Positions 35,356-44,751 of a stretch of DNA of 64,000 nt are shown here, in pieces. Position 1 is the first letter of the stretch. Each line of letters starts with the position of its first letter. The translations under genes were made by a program, and so were the position numbers. Under the pieces are notes generated by a model that saw only the letters and a list, made by a program, of their open reading frames with translations, searched no databases and had not been told where the DNA came from. The stretch is from Pontiellaceae bacterium B12219 (GTDB taxonomy: Bacteria; Verrucomicrobiota; Kiritimatiellia; Kiritimatiellales; Pontiellaceae): NCBI GenBank assembly GCA_029432795.1, contig JARNMJ010000002.1, positions 62,001 through 126,000 on the forward strand, in the 5' to 3' direction.

Positions 35356-37593
35356 ATGAGCTTCGACACTCAAATTCTTCAATTTATCTCTGCGCCCGGC
35401 TACCGGCCGATGAAACAACACGAGCTGGCCCATGCACTCCATATCAGTTCAAAAGGAGCACGTGCGGAATTTCGGCATGATCTGCATGCGCTGGAAGATG
35501 CGGGAAAAATTGTCCGGCTTCGGAAAAACCGCTGGGGACTTCCAGACACTGGAAATCAGGTGGTCGGCACGATTCGCATGATGGCCAAAGGCGGTGCAAT
35601 TTTTATTCCGGATGATTCCAGCGAATCGGAAATTTACATTAACGATCGGAATACGGGCGTGGCCTTGCCGGACGATAAAGTATCCATTGAAATCTTTCAT
35701 TCGGAATACGCGGCCATTCAGCGGCAGCGCCGGGGCCAGACGGATCTGCGAGCCGAAGGGCGGGTTCTTCAGGTGATTGAGCGCAGTACAGAGCAAACAG
35801 TCGGTCTATTGAAGCACACCCCCTACTATTCCTATGTTGTGCCGGATGCTCCGGGGTTCAAGCATGACGTCCGGATTAAAGACACGCAGAACATTCCCGA
35901 GAATCATAAGGTGCTGATTAAACTCGACGACTGGGTTGATCCGTTTAAGCCGCTTACCGGCTCGATTCTGGAAGATCTCGGCGATGTTTCTGCACCGGGC
36001 GTTGACGTCGACAGCCTGTTGCGGGAAGCCGGCATTGAGGAGGATTTTCCACAGGAGGTTATTGATGAAGCGAACCGCCTTTCCGGCGATGTGACGCCGG
36101 ATAAACTGAAAGGCCGTACCGACCTGCGCGATGCGGTCACATTTACCATCGATCCGGAAACAGCCAAAGATTACGACGATGCGGTTTCCATTGAACCCCA
36201 CCCGAAAGGCGGCTGGACGCTCGGCGTTCACATTGCCGATGTTTCAACCTATGTCACACCGGGCTCGCTGATCGATAAAGAAGCGTTCCGGCGCGGGAAC
36301 AGCATTTATCTGGTCGACCGTGCCGTCATGATGCTTCCGAAAGAACTGACGACTAAAGTATGCAGCCTGAATCCTGAAAACGATCACCTTTCACACACCG
36401 CCGAAATTCATCTGAGTGATGAGGGCGAAATGCTGGACTTCAAAACCTATCCGTCTGTCATTCATTCCAAAGCGCGCCTAACCTACACACAGGTTCAAAA
36501 ATTTATTGAAGGAAAAACCGATCACGGCATACCGGAGCTGATTATCCAACGGTTGGAAAATCTCTGGCCGCTGGTTCAGAAGGTCAGAGCCTTGCGCGTG
36601 GCCAATGGTTCCGTTGAGATCAATACACCGGAAATTGAGATCAAACTGAATGCGCAGGGCAAGGTGGAAAAAATGATGCCGCGCTCGGAGTCGAAGCAGG
36701 CCTACGGACTGGTTGAGGACTGTATGCTGCTGGCAAACCGCGCTGTGGCGGAAATTCTGATCAAATCCGAAAAGCCGGCGATTTATCGCGTGCATGCTGA
36801 ACCGGACGAAGAGCAATGGGCCGCCATGGGAATGGAACTGCAGGCGCTGGGCATTCCGGTTTTACCGCAGTCGCGGGACGACATTAACCAGGCGGCGCGG
36901 CTGGCAACGGGAACGCCCGTTGAATATACCGCAAACCTGGCAATTCTCCGAAACTTCAAGCGGGCGGAATATTCATCCACCCAGATCGGGCATTTCGGGT
37001 TGGCCTTCGATGATTATACCCACTTCACATCCCCCATTCGCCGCTATCCGGATCTGCTTGTGCACCGGATGCTGAAAGCGGTTGAGCTGGGGCAGAGTTT
37101 TCCAATCTCCGGAGACCGGATTGAGGAAATTGCACACCATTGTAATGAGACCGAAAAGAAAGCCGATGAGCTGGAAAAAAAGAGTACGGAAAAGAAACGG
37201 CTCGATTATTACAATGATCTGCTGAATACCGCTCAACCCAAAATCTTTACCGGCTACATCATTTCGATTAAAGGCAAAGGCATGATTGTCGAGCTGCCGG
37301 ATTCGCTGCAGCGCGGTATGGTTACTTTTGCATCCATCAAATCGGACTGGCTCGAAGCCAACGACGATATGACCCAGGTCCGCACCAAAGGCGGCAAGGT
37401 GAAATATACCATTGGCCAGGAACTTGAAGTGGCGCTCGCCAAGGTGGATACCGCCCGTGGTTTTATCGACTTCGTTCTGGCCGACCAGGTCTCCCAACCT
37501 GCCCGGCGCGAACGAAAGTCTCGGGTTCAACCGGATATGAAAACCGGTCGCCCCCGCGAACGGAGCAAACACCGCCGACGGAACCGGCGCTGA
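35356..37593 (+). CDS. rnr: Ribonuclease R
   Basis: This 3'-5' exoribonuclease of about 745 residues degrades structured RNA. It has an N-terminal winged-helix region (MKQHELAHALHISSKGARAEF), cold-shock domains, the RNB catalytic core with FTIDPETAKDYDDAVSIE near 270 (four aspartates) and FDDYTHFTSPIRRYPDLLVHR, an S1 domain, and a basic tail ending RERSKHRRRNRR. The ATG at 35356 follows AAAGGA by seven bases. A perfect palindrome sits at 35540-35554 in codon phase two. Confidence 0.96.
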   Translation: MSFDTQILQFISAPGYRPMKQHELAHALHISSKGARAEFRHDLHALEDAGKIVRLRKNRWGLPDTGNQVVGTIRMMAKGGAIFIPDDSSESEIYINDRNTGVALPDDKVSIEIFHSEYAAIQRQRRGQTDLRAEGRVLQVIERSTEQTVGLLKHTPYYSYVVPDAPGFKHDVRIKDTQNIPENHKVLIKLDDWVDPFKPLTGSILEDLGDVSAPGVDVDSLLREAGIEEDFPQEVIDEANRLSGDVTPDKLKGRTDLRDAVTFTIDPETAKDYDDAVSIEPHPKGGWTLGVHIADVSTYVTPGSLIDKEAFRRGNSIYLVDRAVMMLPKELTTKVCSLNPENDHLSHTAEIHLSDEGEMLDFKTYPSVIHSKARLTYTQVQKFIEGKTDHGIPELIIQRLENLWPLVQKVRALRVANGSVEINTPEIEIKLNAQGKVEKMMPRSESKQAYGLVEDCMLLANRAVAEILIKSEKPAIYRVHAEPDEEQWAAMGMELQALGIPVLPQSRDDINQAARLATGTPVEYTANLAILRNFKRAEYSSTQIGHFGLAFDDYTHFTSPIRRYPDLLVHRMLKAVELGQSFPISGDRIEEIAHHCNETEKKADELEKKSTEKKRLDYYNDLLNTAQPKIFTGYIISIKGKGMIVELPDSLQRGMVTFASIKSDWLEANDDMTQVRTKGGKVKYTIGQELEVALAKVDTARGFIDFVLADQVSQPARRERKSRVQPDMKTGRPRERSKHRRRNRR

Positions 37594-37608
37594 TTTTCCT
37601 CATGCACC

Positions 37609-37929
37609 CTAGCCGACTTTATAAAGCGGCTCGGTGTTTTTCTTGTGTAGGAAATTCAGGGCTAACAGGCAGTTTGCTCTCGAAGGGCAAATCATACCGC
37701 AGTATTCAACACGGGACTGGTCATCGACCTGTTCCCGTTTTTCCAGAGGAAAACATTCCTCCGCTTCCTGCCAGGAAATACAGCGGTTTTCCGCAACCGA
37801 CAGATCGTGACGATATTCGTCCACCACCTGACGATGTTGAAGGATCTGCCAGTCTAACAACTCGTGGAACCCGATACATTTTGCATCACTGTCCACCACT
37901 CCCATAGTTTTAGTGCTGTCTTTAATCAT
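37609..37929 (-). CDS. Hypothetical protein with a cysteine-rich C-terminus
   Basis: The 106-residue product from the ATG at 37929 (CGGGAG upstream) has no family I recognise. Its C-terminal part contains YCGMICPSRANCLLALNFLHKK, a possible metal or Fe-S site with Cys-x3-Cys-x5-Cys spacing. The N-terminal half is acidic and helical (FHELLDWQILQHRQVVDEYRH). It converges on rnr across 15 bases. Confidence 0.55.
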   Translation of the reverse strand: MIKDSTKTMGVVDSDAKCIGFHELLDWQILQHRQVVDEYRHDLSVAENRCISWQEAEECFPLEKREQVDDQSRVEYCGMICPSRANCLLALNFLHKKNTEPLYKVG

Positions 37930-38001
37930 TTCATTTCTCCCGTTAGACACAGGAGTAAAGCAAATCGGGTGCCAGCTTTTGAGAGCGGGATAAAAAAGAG
38001 G

Positions 38002-38700
38002 TCAGGGTTGTGTTTCCGGTTCGGGAACGTTCAGCTTCAGCACCAGCCGTGCAGGCTCCCCGGATTCGCGTGCATTGATCCGGTAAAATTCATTTCCGGC
38101 CGTACCCCAAAGACCGAAGGTGACGATTTTGCTGCCTCCCTCGATAATTTCTTCAAGAAAAGAAAGGTCGGAAATTGAAACCGTCACCCAATTCCCCTCA
38201 ATCCAGTCAACGGACATTTTCCTGGCAATCGGCGTATTCCATAGCTTGGGATCTGCGAGGTTAAGCACAGGTTTTCCAGCCTGATCCTCCCATGATGCAT
38301 CGCGAAAAGAACGCCACTGATAGGTGGATTCGCCAAGCGTGGCATTTTGCCCAAGCGCACCCAGATTTCCGGTTCCTTCCACCCAGGAGGCATTATTTGT
38401 GCCCGCAACCATCGGCGCAACGGTTAACGAAATCGGCTGGTCATTCGTTTCCATGATCCGGAACGAAAATGATGCGCTGACGATCTCATTGGTTACCGCC
38501 GAGAGATCAAATGCAATTAAGGCCACCATTTCACGAACCGGAACAATAAACATTTCCGGGTTCGCGCCGCTGTTTCCATTACGGACACTGCTTCGCGCAA
38601 AATTATCCTTTGCCGCTTCCAGTTCGATCTCCACTTCTTCGCTAAACGCAGCGGTGCTGCTCAGAAGAACTCCCATTATCAATATCAGTACACTTTTCAA
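38002..38700 (-). CDS. Secreted DNRLRE-domain protein
   Basis: A signal peptide (MKSVLILIMGVLLSSTAAFS) precedes a beta-rich domain of about 210 residues: AAKDNFARSSVRNGNSGANPEMFI, REMVALIAFDLSAV and WVTVSISDLSFLEEII. This is the DNRLRE/disaggregatase-type carbohydrate-binding fold, common in secreted proteins of planctomycetes and verrucomicrobia. No catalytic domain is fused, so it is probably a binding or surface protein. Confidence 0.75.
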   Translation of the reverse strand: MKSVLILIMGVLLSSTAAFSEEVEIELEAAKDNFARSSVRNGNSGANPEMFIVPVREMVALIAFDLSAVTNEIVSASFSFRIMETNDQPISLTVAPMVAGTNNASWVEGTGNLGALGQNATLGESTYQWRSFRDASWEDQAGKPVLNLADPKLWNTPIARKMSVDWIEGNWVTVSISDLSFLEEIIEGGSKIVTFGLWGTAGNEFYRINARESGEPARLVLKLNVPEPETQP

Positions 38701-38774
38701 AGTTTTCCTCGCTATCCGGTTAAATTACAGATGCCTTTGTCTATAGCAGGATGAAGACCAGAACTGCATTTATT

Positions 38775-39173
38775 TCAGATCACAAAATCACGTTCAAACT
38801 TTTCGAGGCACTTCATAAGCTTATCGGACGTAATTAATTTTTTGGCATCGTCGATGGATACCAGCCTGCGCTCACGCCGGCGCTCTTCTTTCCACTGCGT
38901 GGAAAAAGACTGAACCTCAAATGCATAAAGCGTCAGCTGAACCTGCTCACCACTCCGGATGATAACCTTCGTTCTATAGGCATATTCTTTGAAGATTTTA
39001 CCCTTAAGGCCGGCTTCTTCAAATGCTTCAAGTTTAGCGGTTCCCCTCTTGCCGTGCCGCTTTTCATACTGCCCTTTCGGAAAAATCCAGTAGCCTGACG
39101 CACTGGTAATCAGCACCACTTCAATCCCGTTTTTTCCACGAATAAAAGGGATTGTTCCATATTGTTTCTGCAT
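38775..39173 (-). CDS. NUDIX hydrolase family protein
   Basis: The 132-residue fold contains WIFPKGQYEKRHGKRGTAKL followed by EAFEEAGLKGKI. The helix and the EAFEEAGL end of the Nudix box are present. The first glutamate and the arginine of the canonical G-x5-E-x7-R-E-U-x-E-E-x-G-U box are replaced by His and Leu, as in a diphosphoinositol-phosphatase-like branch with an EAFEEAGL box. The substrate is unknown. Confidence 0.8.
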   Translation of the reverse strand: MQKQYGTIPFIRGKNGIEVVLITSASGYWIFPKGQYEKRHGKRGTAKLEAFEEAGLKGKIFKEYAYRTKVIIRSGEQVQLTLYAFEVQSFSTQWKEERRRERRLVSIDDAKKLITSDKLMKCLEKFERDFVI

Positions 39174-39260
39174 ATGACGAATTTCCTTAAACCGCTTTTT
39201 CCCTGCGCAAAAGCCCTGGAATGCCGAATCCTCTTTTCAGGACCATGTCATCTATGAAAA

Positions 39261-40112
39261 TCAGGCCCCTTGTTTCTGACGCACTCTTTCCTTAATTTGA
39301 TCCAGGGCTTCGTCCGGAACCCGCAACTTTCCAAACCCGATGCCCAGTCGCAGATCCGGTGTATTTTTCCCGTGGAAGTCGGTTCCGCCGGTTGCAATCA
39401 GTCCCATCTCATCCGCCCAGCTTTTAAAACGGGTGATGTTTTCCGGACGTTGTTCGGCATAATAGACTTCAATTCCATCCAGTCCGCGTGCAGCCAGTCC
39501 TTTAACCACTCCCCGCAGCTGATCTTCCGGCAAATAAATGGTTGCCGGATGCGCCAGCACGGACACCCCACCGGCCTGATGAATTAAGTCGATGCACTCA
39601 CGCGCAGTATATCGATAGCGCTCGGCATAGGCCGGGCGCCCTTTGGCCAACAGCAATTCAAAAGCGGCTTTGCGGCTTTTAACCAGCTTGTTGCGAACCA
39701 GCGCTTCGGCAAAATGCGGACGGCCGACCACATCCCCTCCCGCCAGATCCGCAACATCGCTCCACAGCAGGCGATAGCCCAGCTTATTCAGTTTTTTCAG
39801 AATTTCCTGATTCCGCTCGTCGCGCCCCTCCCGGACCGTATTGATTTTATCGAGCAGCACTTCACAGGTGTGATCAACAAAGTAGCCCAGAATATGCATC
39901 GTGCCGCGTTCGCATTCAGCACTGAGTTCAATGCCGGGTACCGCTTCCACCGAAGCGTCTTTTGCTGCTTCAAGCAAGGGAACAATGCCCCCGACGGTAT
40001 CGTGGTCTGTCAGCGCCATCGCTTTCAGATCTCGTTTTTCAGCCAGTTTTATGAGTTCGGCCGGCGTGTTGGTGCCATCCGAGTAAATGGAATGCGTATG
40101 CAGATCGATCAT
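39261..40112 (-). CDS. PHP-domain phosphatase (3',5'-nucleoside bisphosphate / RNase AM type)
   Basis: The 283-residue protein starts MIDLHTHSIYSDGTNTPAEL and keeps the metal ligands LTDHDTVGG, GIELSAECERGTMHILGYF, GRPHFAEALV, VLAHPA and GGTDFHG. This is the single-domain PHP family that includes YciV/RNase AM. The ATG at 40112 follows AGGAA. The longer frame upstream has no start signals. Confidence 0.88.
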   Translation of the reverse strand: MIDLHTHSIYSDGTNTPAELIKLAEKRDLKAMALTDHDTVGGIVPLLEAAKDASVEAVPGIELSAECERGTMHILGYFVDHTCEVLLDKINTVREGRDERNQEILKKLNKLGYRLLWSDVADLAGGDVVGRPHFAEALVRNKLVKSRKAAFELLLAKGRPAYAERYRYTARECIDLIHQAGGVSVLAHPATIYLPEDQLRGVVKGLAARGLDGIEVYYAEQRPENITRFKSWADEMGLIATGGTDFHGKNTPDLRLGIGFGKLRVPDEALDQIKERVRQKQGA

Positions 40113-40318
40113 TGGAATTCCTATAAATAGTATTGAATCGACTATACGGATCAGGAAGGGATGCGCCAAACCTCGAATACCTAAATTAGAATAAATAAGC
40201 GTTTTCTTTTAAACAGATACTTAAAGCACTGATTTTGTACGGTTTGGGTTGCGGACCGTAGGTGCGATTCGTAAAGTGCCCCCGATTTTAAACCAGACAC
40301 TACTTATGGAGAATTAAA

Positions 40319-41212
40319 ATGACCCCAGCAGCTACCAAAATTGAACTTCCCGGTATTGAAAAATTTAAATCCGGAAAAGTCCGCGAAGTGTACGACCTCG
40401 GCGATCAGTATCTATTTGTTGCCTCAGACCGGATTTCCGCCTTCGATGTTGTTATGCCGGACGGCATTCCGGATAAAGGCCGTGTATTAAATATGATTTC
40501 AAAATTCTGGTTCGACCGCACCGGCGACGTGGTTAAAAACCACATGATCTCGACCGATGTGAATGATTTTCCTGCGGAACTTCAGGAACATAAGGAATTG
40601 CTGAAAGGCCGTTCGATGCTTGTTAAAAAAGCCGAACTGCTCCCGGTTGAGTGCATTGTTCGCGGCTACCTGATCGGCTCCGGCTGGAAGGAATATCAGA
40701 AATCCGGCACCATCGGCGGTATGCCGCTGCGCGCCGGATACGAAATGGCCGGCAAACTCGATGAACCGATTTTCACCCCGTCCACCAAAGCCGACGAAGG
40801 CCACGATGAAAATATTTCCTTTGAGCAGATGAAGGAAATTGTGGGCGAAGAACTCGGCAATAAACTGAAGGATGTCAGCCTGAAGCTTTACCAGACAGCC
40901 GCCGACTTCGCGTTGACGAAAGGAATTATCATCGCCGATACAAAATTCGAATTCGGCATGGTGGACGGCGAACTGATCCTGATCGACGAAGTGCTGACCC
41001 CCGACAGTTCGCGCTTCTGGCCGGCGGATACGTATAAGCCGGGCTCGTCCCCCTTCTCGTTCGACAAGCAGTTTGTTCGCGACTATCTCGAAACCCTCGA
41101 TTGGGACAAAACCTATCCGGGTCCATCCATTCCGGAAGAAGTGCTGCTGCAGAGCCGCGATAAATATCTGGAAGCCTACAAGCTCCTGACCGGATCTGAA
41201 CTGGAGTGCTGA
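40319..41212 (+). CDS. purC: Phosphoribosylaminoimidazole-succinocarboxamide synthase
   Basis: This 297-residue SAICAR synthase of purine synthesis has GKVREVYDLGDQYLFVASDRISAFD at the N-terminus, ECIVRGYLIGSGWKEY near 107, DTKFEFGMVDGELILIDEVLTPDSSRFW near 205 and FDKQFVRDYLE. GGAG precedes the ATG. The 206-base region upstream holds a promoter but no riboswitch that I recognise. An inverted repeat follows the stop. Confidence 0.97.
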   Translation: MTPAATKIELPGIEKFKSGKVREVYDLGDQYLFVASDRISAFDVVMPDGIPDKGRVLNMISKFWFDRTGDVVKNHMISTDVNDFPAELQEHKELLKGRSMLVKKAELLPVECIVRGYLIGSGWKEYQKSGTIGGMPLRAGYEMAGKLDEPIFTPSTKADEGHDENISFEQMKEIVGEELGNKLKDVSLKLYQTAADFALTKGIIIADTKFEFGMVDGELILIDEVLTPDSSRFWPADTYKPGSSPFSFDKQFVRDYLETLDWDKTYPGPSIPEEVLLQSRDKYLEAYKLLTGSELEC

Positions 41213-41222
41213 TTGCCACAGA

Positions 41223-41258
41223 GAGGCACAAAATTCACTAAGACTGTTTTTGTGCCTC
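41223..41258 (+). terminator. GAGGCACAAAA inverted repeat, likely terminator of purC
   Basis: GAGGCACAAAA (41223-41233) pairs with TTTTGTGCCTC (41248-41258), and a run of Ts begins the second arm. It belongs to the same repeat family as 33817, 45829 and 60004 and fills the gap between purC and xerD. Confidence 0.6.
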
Positions 41259-41280
41259 CTGTGCCTTTTCCTGCCTGTTA

Positions 41281-42168
41281 ATGAACGCTCTTCTGGAAAG
41301 TTTTCTGGATTACATTTCGCTGGAACGCGGACTGAGTATCAACACGCGTAAAGCCTATGCGGATGATCTCAGCCAGTTTCTCGAATTCCTCGATCGGAAA
41401 GGTGTTTCGTCGCTCAGTCAGGTGAGCCGCAAACAGGTGCTCGATCATCTGATGGCCATGAAAGCCAAAGGCATGTCGACCAACTCGATTTCCCGCCATC
41501 TGGTTTCCATCAAAGTTTTTTTCCGCTATCTCCAGCAGGAAGGCCTGCTGGATAAAAATATAACCGACACGATGGATTCTCCCAAACTTTGGAAAATCCT
41601 GCCGGACACGCTGTCGGAACGAGAGGTCGAACTTCTGCTTAAAGCGCCCGATATGCGAAAACCGCTCGGGGTGCGCGACCGCGCAATTCTGGAAATGTTC
41701 TATGCCTCCGGCTTGCGGGTTTCAGAACTCGCGGGGCTTAAACTTTCCGATCTGCATATTGACGAGGACTACATTCGCGTCATTGGCAAAGGTCGGAAAG
41801 AACGCGTAATTCCGATTGCCCGAAGCTCATCCAATATTCTGGAGTGCTATCTCGATGAAGTCCGCCCGATGCTCTGCGACAACCCGCAGTTGCAGAATGT
41901 ATTTGTTTCCAAACGCGAAACCGCGCTATGCCGGCAGCGCCTGTGGCAGATTATCAAAAAATATACCAGGGACGCAGGCATCATGAAAAACGTGACGCCC
42001 CATACCCTGCGGCACTCCTTTGCCAGCCATCTGCTCGAAAACGGGGCCCCCTTGCGCGTCATCCAGGAAATGCTCGGTCATGCTGATATCGCCACCACGC
42101 AGATCTACACCCACGTAAATCCCGAGCGCCTGAAATCGATTCACCAGCAGTTTCATCCGAGAGCTTGA
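41281..42168 (+). CDS. xerD: Tyrosine recombinase XerD
   Basis: This 295-residue recombinase resolves chromosome dimers at dif sites with XerC. It has the SAM-like N-terminal domain (FLDYISLERGLSINTRKAYADDL) and the catalytic residues in ASGLRVSEL, HTLRHSFASHLLENGA, LGHADIATTQIYTHV (R...H-x-x-R...H...Y). The ATG lies just after an inverted repeat and has no clear ribosome-binding site. No XerC gene is present in the window. A single-mismatch palindrome is at 41580-41594. Confidence 0.93.
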   Translation: MNALLESFLDYISLERGLSINTRKAYADDLSQFLEFLDRKGVSSLSQVSRKQVLDHLMAMKAKGMSTNSISRHLVSIKVFFRYLQQEGLLDKNITDTMDSPKLWKILPDTLSEREVELLLKAPDMRKPLGVRDRAILEMFYASGLRVSELAGLKLSDLHIDEDYIRVIGKGRKERVIPIARSSSNILECYLDEVRPMLCDNPQLQNVFVSKRETALCRQRLWQIIKKYTRDAGIMKNVTPHTLRHSFASHLLENGAPLRVIQEMLGHADIATTQIYTHVNPERLKSIHQQFHPRA

Positions 42169-42342
42169 ATCGTTGTTGGAGCACGCCGAATGCACTCCGG
42201 TTTATCACGAAGGATCGATGCCGGATGGCGGCATTTGTTTTTCCAACAATCCTTTATTCCATTCTTCCAATAATTCATTCTTCCACTATTCTGTTCCGAT
42301 CTTTGGAAATAATTTCGCGGCTCAGCCGTTATCATAGGTCAT

Positions 42343-43587
42343 ATGGCTCATTTTAAATACATAGGCAGGTCCAAACAGGGCGAGCGCGTTGAAGGCGTGG
42401 TTGATTCCAACGATCGCATGGGTGCAGTTCGCATCATCGAATCGATGGGGCACATCCCGGTATCCGTCACCGAAACCACAAAAACCGTAAATCAGAACAG
42501 CAAAAGTGATAAACGCTTCAAGTTCGATTTGGGCTTTCAGCGCAAAGCGAGAATGAAAATGCAGGATCTCCTGTTGTTTTCGCGGGAGCTTTCCGATCTG
42601 GTGGCATCCGGAATGACCATCGGGCGCGCCCTGCACACCCTCGCCGCCCGTAAAGATGAATCGGCCGTTGGAAAAATTGTAACCGTATTGCGCGATGAAA
42701 TCGTGCAGGGCACTTCGCTCTCCAATGCGCTGGAACTTTATCCCGAAACCTTTTCTTCGCTATACATCAATCTGGTTCGTGCCGGCGAAGCTTCGGGTAA
42801 TCTGCCGGGCGCGCTTGAAAATATATGCATTCACTACGAGCGCGTTCACGAAGCCAAAGGCAAGGTGGTTGCCGCGCTGGTCTACCCCGGCATCGTGCTG
42901 ATTGTCGGCGGTCTTGCGGTTATTTTCCTGATGGCCGTCATTGTGCCGAAGTTCGCCGTAACCTTTGAGGAAATGGGGGCCGAGCTCCCAACCCCGACTT
43001 TGATTCTGATGGCGCTCAGTGATTTTGTGACCAAATACGGGCTGATTGTTGCCGCTCTGATTGCGGGCGGCGTAATTGCACTTAAAAAATGGGTGGCACA
43101 CGGGAAAGGTCAGGAGATTTGGCACCGGACCCAGCTTAAGATTCCAATCATGGGAAACATCATCACGGCCAATGCCTACGCTCATTTTTCGCGTACCTTC
43201 GGGACATTGCTCCATAATGGCGTATCTATTCTGCCCGCTCTTGGAATTGTTCAGAAAACCATTGATAACGTCGTCATTTCCCGTGAAATCGGAAAAGCCC
43301 GCGAGCGGGTCACCGACGGTGCCAGTATATCAAAACCTTTGGCACAGGGTAAAATTTTCCCGCGCCTGCTCATTGATATGCTGGCGGTGGGCGAAGAAAC
43401 CGGCGATATGGCCGGCGCTCTTTCCCACATTACCCGCCGCTACGATGCCGAACTGGACCGTATGGTAAAAACCTGTACCACCGTGCTGGAACCGCTGTTG
43501 CTGGTTTTGGTGGCGTTGATTGTTGGCGGTATTGCGGTCAGTCTGCTGCTGCCGGTACTGACCCTTACCGATTCACTGCATATTTAA
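42343..43587 (+). CDS. Type II secretion / type IV pilus inner-membrane protein (GspF/PilC)
   Basis: The 414-residue protein has two GspF domains: LLLFSRELSDLVASGMTIGRALHTLA near 70 and HFSRTFGTLLHNGVSILPALGI near 285, separated by transmembrane helices and ending in a third near 390. It forms the platform for pseudopilus assembly. It precedes gspG and a second pseudopilin by 21 bases. No ATPase or secretin gene is in the window. A single-mismatch palindrome is at 43142-43156. Confidence 0.94.
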   Translation: MAHFKYIGRSKQGERVEGVVDSNDRMGAVRIIESMGHIPVSVTETTKTVNQNSKSDKRFKFDLGFQRKARMKMQDLLLFSRELSDLVASGMTIGRALHTLAARKDESAVGKIVTVLRDEIVQGTSLSNALELYPETFSSLYINLVRAGEASGNLPGALENICIHYERVHEAKGKVVAALVYPGIVLIVGGLAVIFLMAVIVPKFAVTFEEMGAELPTPTLILMALSDFVTKYGLIVAALIAGGVIALKKWVAHGKGQEIWHRTQLKIPIMGNIITANAYAHFSRTFGTLLHNGVSILPALGIVQKTIDNVVISREIGKARERVTDGASISKPLAQGKIFPRLLIDMLAVGEETGDMAGALSHITRRYDAELDRMVKTCTTVLEPLLLVLVALIVGGIAVSLLLPVLTLTDSLHI

Positions 43588-43608
43588 CAAACCGCAAGGA
43601 GAGATTGA

Positions 43609-44010
43609 ATGAATACTACAAAACGTGAACAACTGATGAACCGTCGTCGCTCAGGTTTCACCCTGATTGAAATCCTGCTCGTTGTTGTGATTATCGGCAT
43701 TCTGGCCGGCATCGGCATTCCGGCCCTCAGCGGAAAATCCGACAAAGCCAAAATCGCACAGGCACAGGGAAACATCAATATGCTCGGAATGGGCATCCGT
43801 GAATACGAAATCATGAATGGCGATTATCCCTCGAGCCTCGAAGGTCTGCTCGACGAATCCAAAGGCGGCCCGTTTCTCGAAAAGAAAGTAATCCCCACCG
43901 ATCCCTGGGGTGCCCCCTATGTGTATCAGGCTCCGGGCTCGCACAACACCCATACCTTTGATCTTTCCTGCACATCCCCCAAAGGGACCGTTATTAATAA
44001 CTGGGAATAG
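43609..44010 (+). CDS. gspG: Major pseudopilin GspG
   Basis: The prepilin signal is a short basic leader ending RRRSG|FTLIEILLVVVIIGILAGIGIP, with cleavage after Gly and the conserved Glu at +5. The rest shows the GspG C-terminal pattern (GIREYEIMNGDYPSSLEGLL, DPWGAPYVYQAPG, FDLSCTSPKG). AAGGAGA lies upstream. It follows gspF and would form the T2SS pseudopilus shaft. Confidence 0.93.
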   Translation: MNTTKREQLMNRRRSGFTLIEILLVVVIIGILAGIGIPALSGKSDKAKIAQAQGNINMLGMGIREYEIMNGDYPSSLEGLLDESKGGPFLEKKVIPTDPWGAPYVYQAPGSHNTHTFDLSCTSPKGTVINNWE

Positions 44011-44016
44011 AAATAC

Positions 44017-44682
44017 ATGATGAAATGGATGGTTGGATGGATGAATAAATGGAAACAGACGGCTCTTTTCCATCGCTCATCTGTGCCCGACGCTTCAGCG
44101 CTCCAACCATCCAGTACATCGAAAAAATGCGGTTTCACCCTGGTCGAAGTGATTCTGGTGGCCGTCGTCATCACCATCATTTCCGGCATTGCATTTCCTT
44201 ACTTTGCGGGCTCCTATAAAGGCAATAAACTGCGAACCACCGCGCGTACAATCACACGTATGGCGCGCTTTGCCCGCAGCATGGCCATCATGCGCGAAGA
44301 GCAGCTGACCGTTGCGCTGAATCGCGATACGATGGAAATTTATATGGGGGGATATCTCCAGCAAACCAATGCCGCCGACGGAGAGCTGGATCAGGATGTC
44401 TTATCCCGGCTCGGTTATGTCGACGGCGGAGAATCCGATTCGGATACCGCCGGCATCGATAAAGAAGTGCATAAGTTTCTTCCGGATGGTTTAGAGGTCA
44501 CTGTTTTTGAAAAAGACTGGACGGATGAAGATCTTCTTCATGAAAATCTCTACATGATCCGATTCTATCCGAACGGTCAGTGCGACTGGTTTGAGATGGA
44601 AATCGAGGACAACCGCGGCGTTCGCATTCATTTGGAAAACGATCCAATCTCAGGAAAAATTAAATCAGAATTCCTGCAATAG
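44017..44682 (+). CDS. GspH-like minor pseudopilin with an unusually long leader
   Basis: Residues after the prepilin cleavage site (KKCG|FTLVEVILVAVVITIISGIAFP) match minor pseudopilins, with a helical region MARFARSMAIMREEQLTV. The leader before cleavage is about 38 residues, much longer than usual, and is encoded by DNA with 12-base inverted repeats (44026-44037 and 44102-44113). An internal ATG may be the true start. It closes the gspF-gspG-gspH group. Confidence 0.78.
   Translation: MMKWMVGWMNKWKQTALFHRSSVPDASALQPSSTSKKCGFTLVEVILVAVVITIISGIAFPYFAGSYKGNKLRTTARTITRMARFARSMAIMREEQLTVALNRDTMEIYMGGYLQQTNAADGELDQDVLSRLGYVDGGESDSDTAGIDKEVHKFLPDGLEVTVFEKDWTDEDLLHENLYMIRFYPNGQCDWFEMEIEDNRGVRIHLENDPISGKIKSEFLQ
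44026..44113. repeat. Inverted repeat with TGGATGGTTGGA arms in the pseudopilin leader
   Basis: TGGATGGTTGGA at 44026-44037 and its exact complement at 44102-44113 flank 64 bases. The arms encode part of the long pseudopilin leader. It looks like an intergenic element that now lies in coding sequence. Confidence 0.7.
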
Positions 44683-44751
44683 ACCGATGCCGAGTTCGTT
44701 TAACGGGCCAATTAAACATCAATTACGCCATGTACATTACGCATTAAACCT

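Noticed and set aside
40170-40318. Purine or other riboswitch upstream of purC
   Set aside because: Only a short ACGGT/ACCGT hairpin is seen. I could not match a known riboswitch core.
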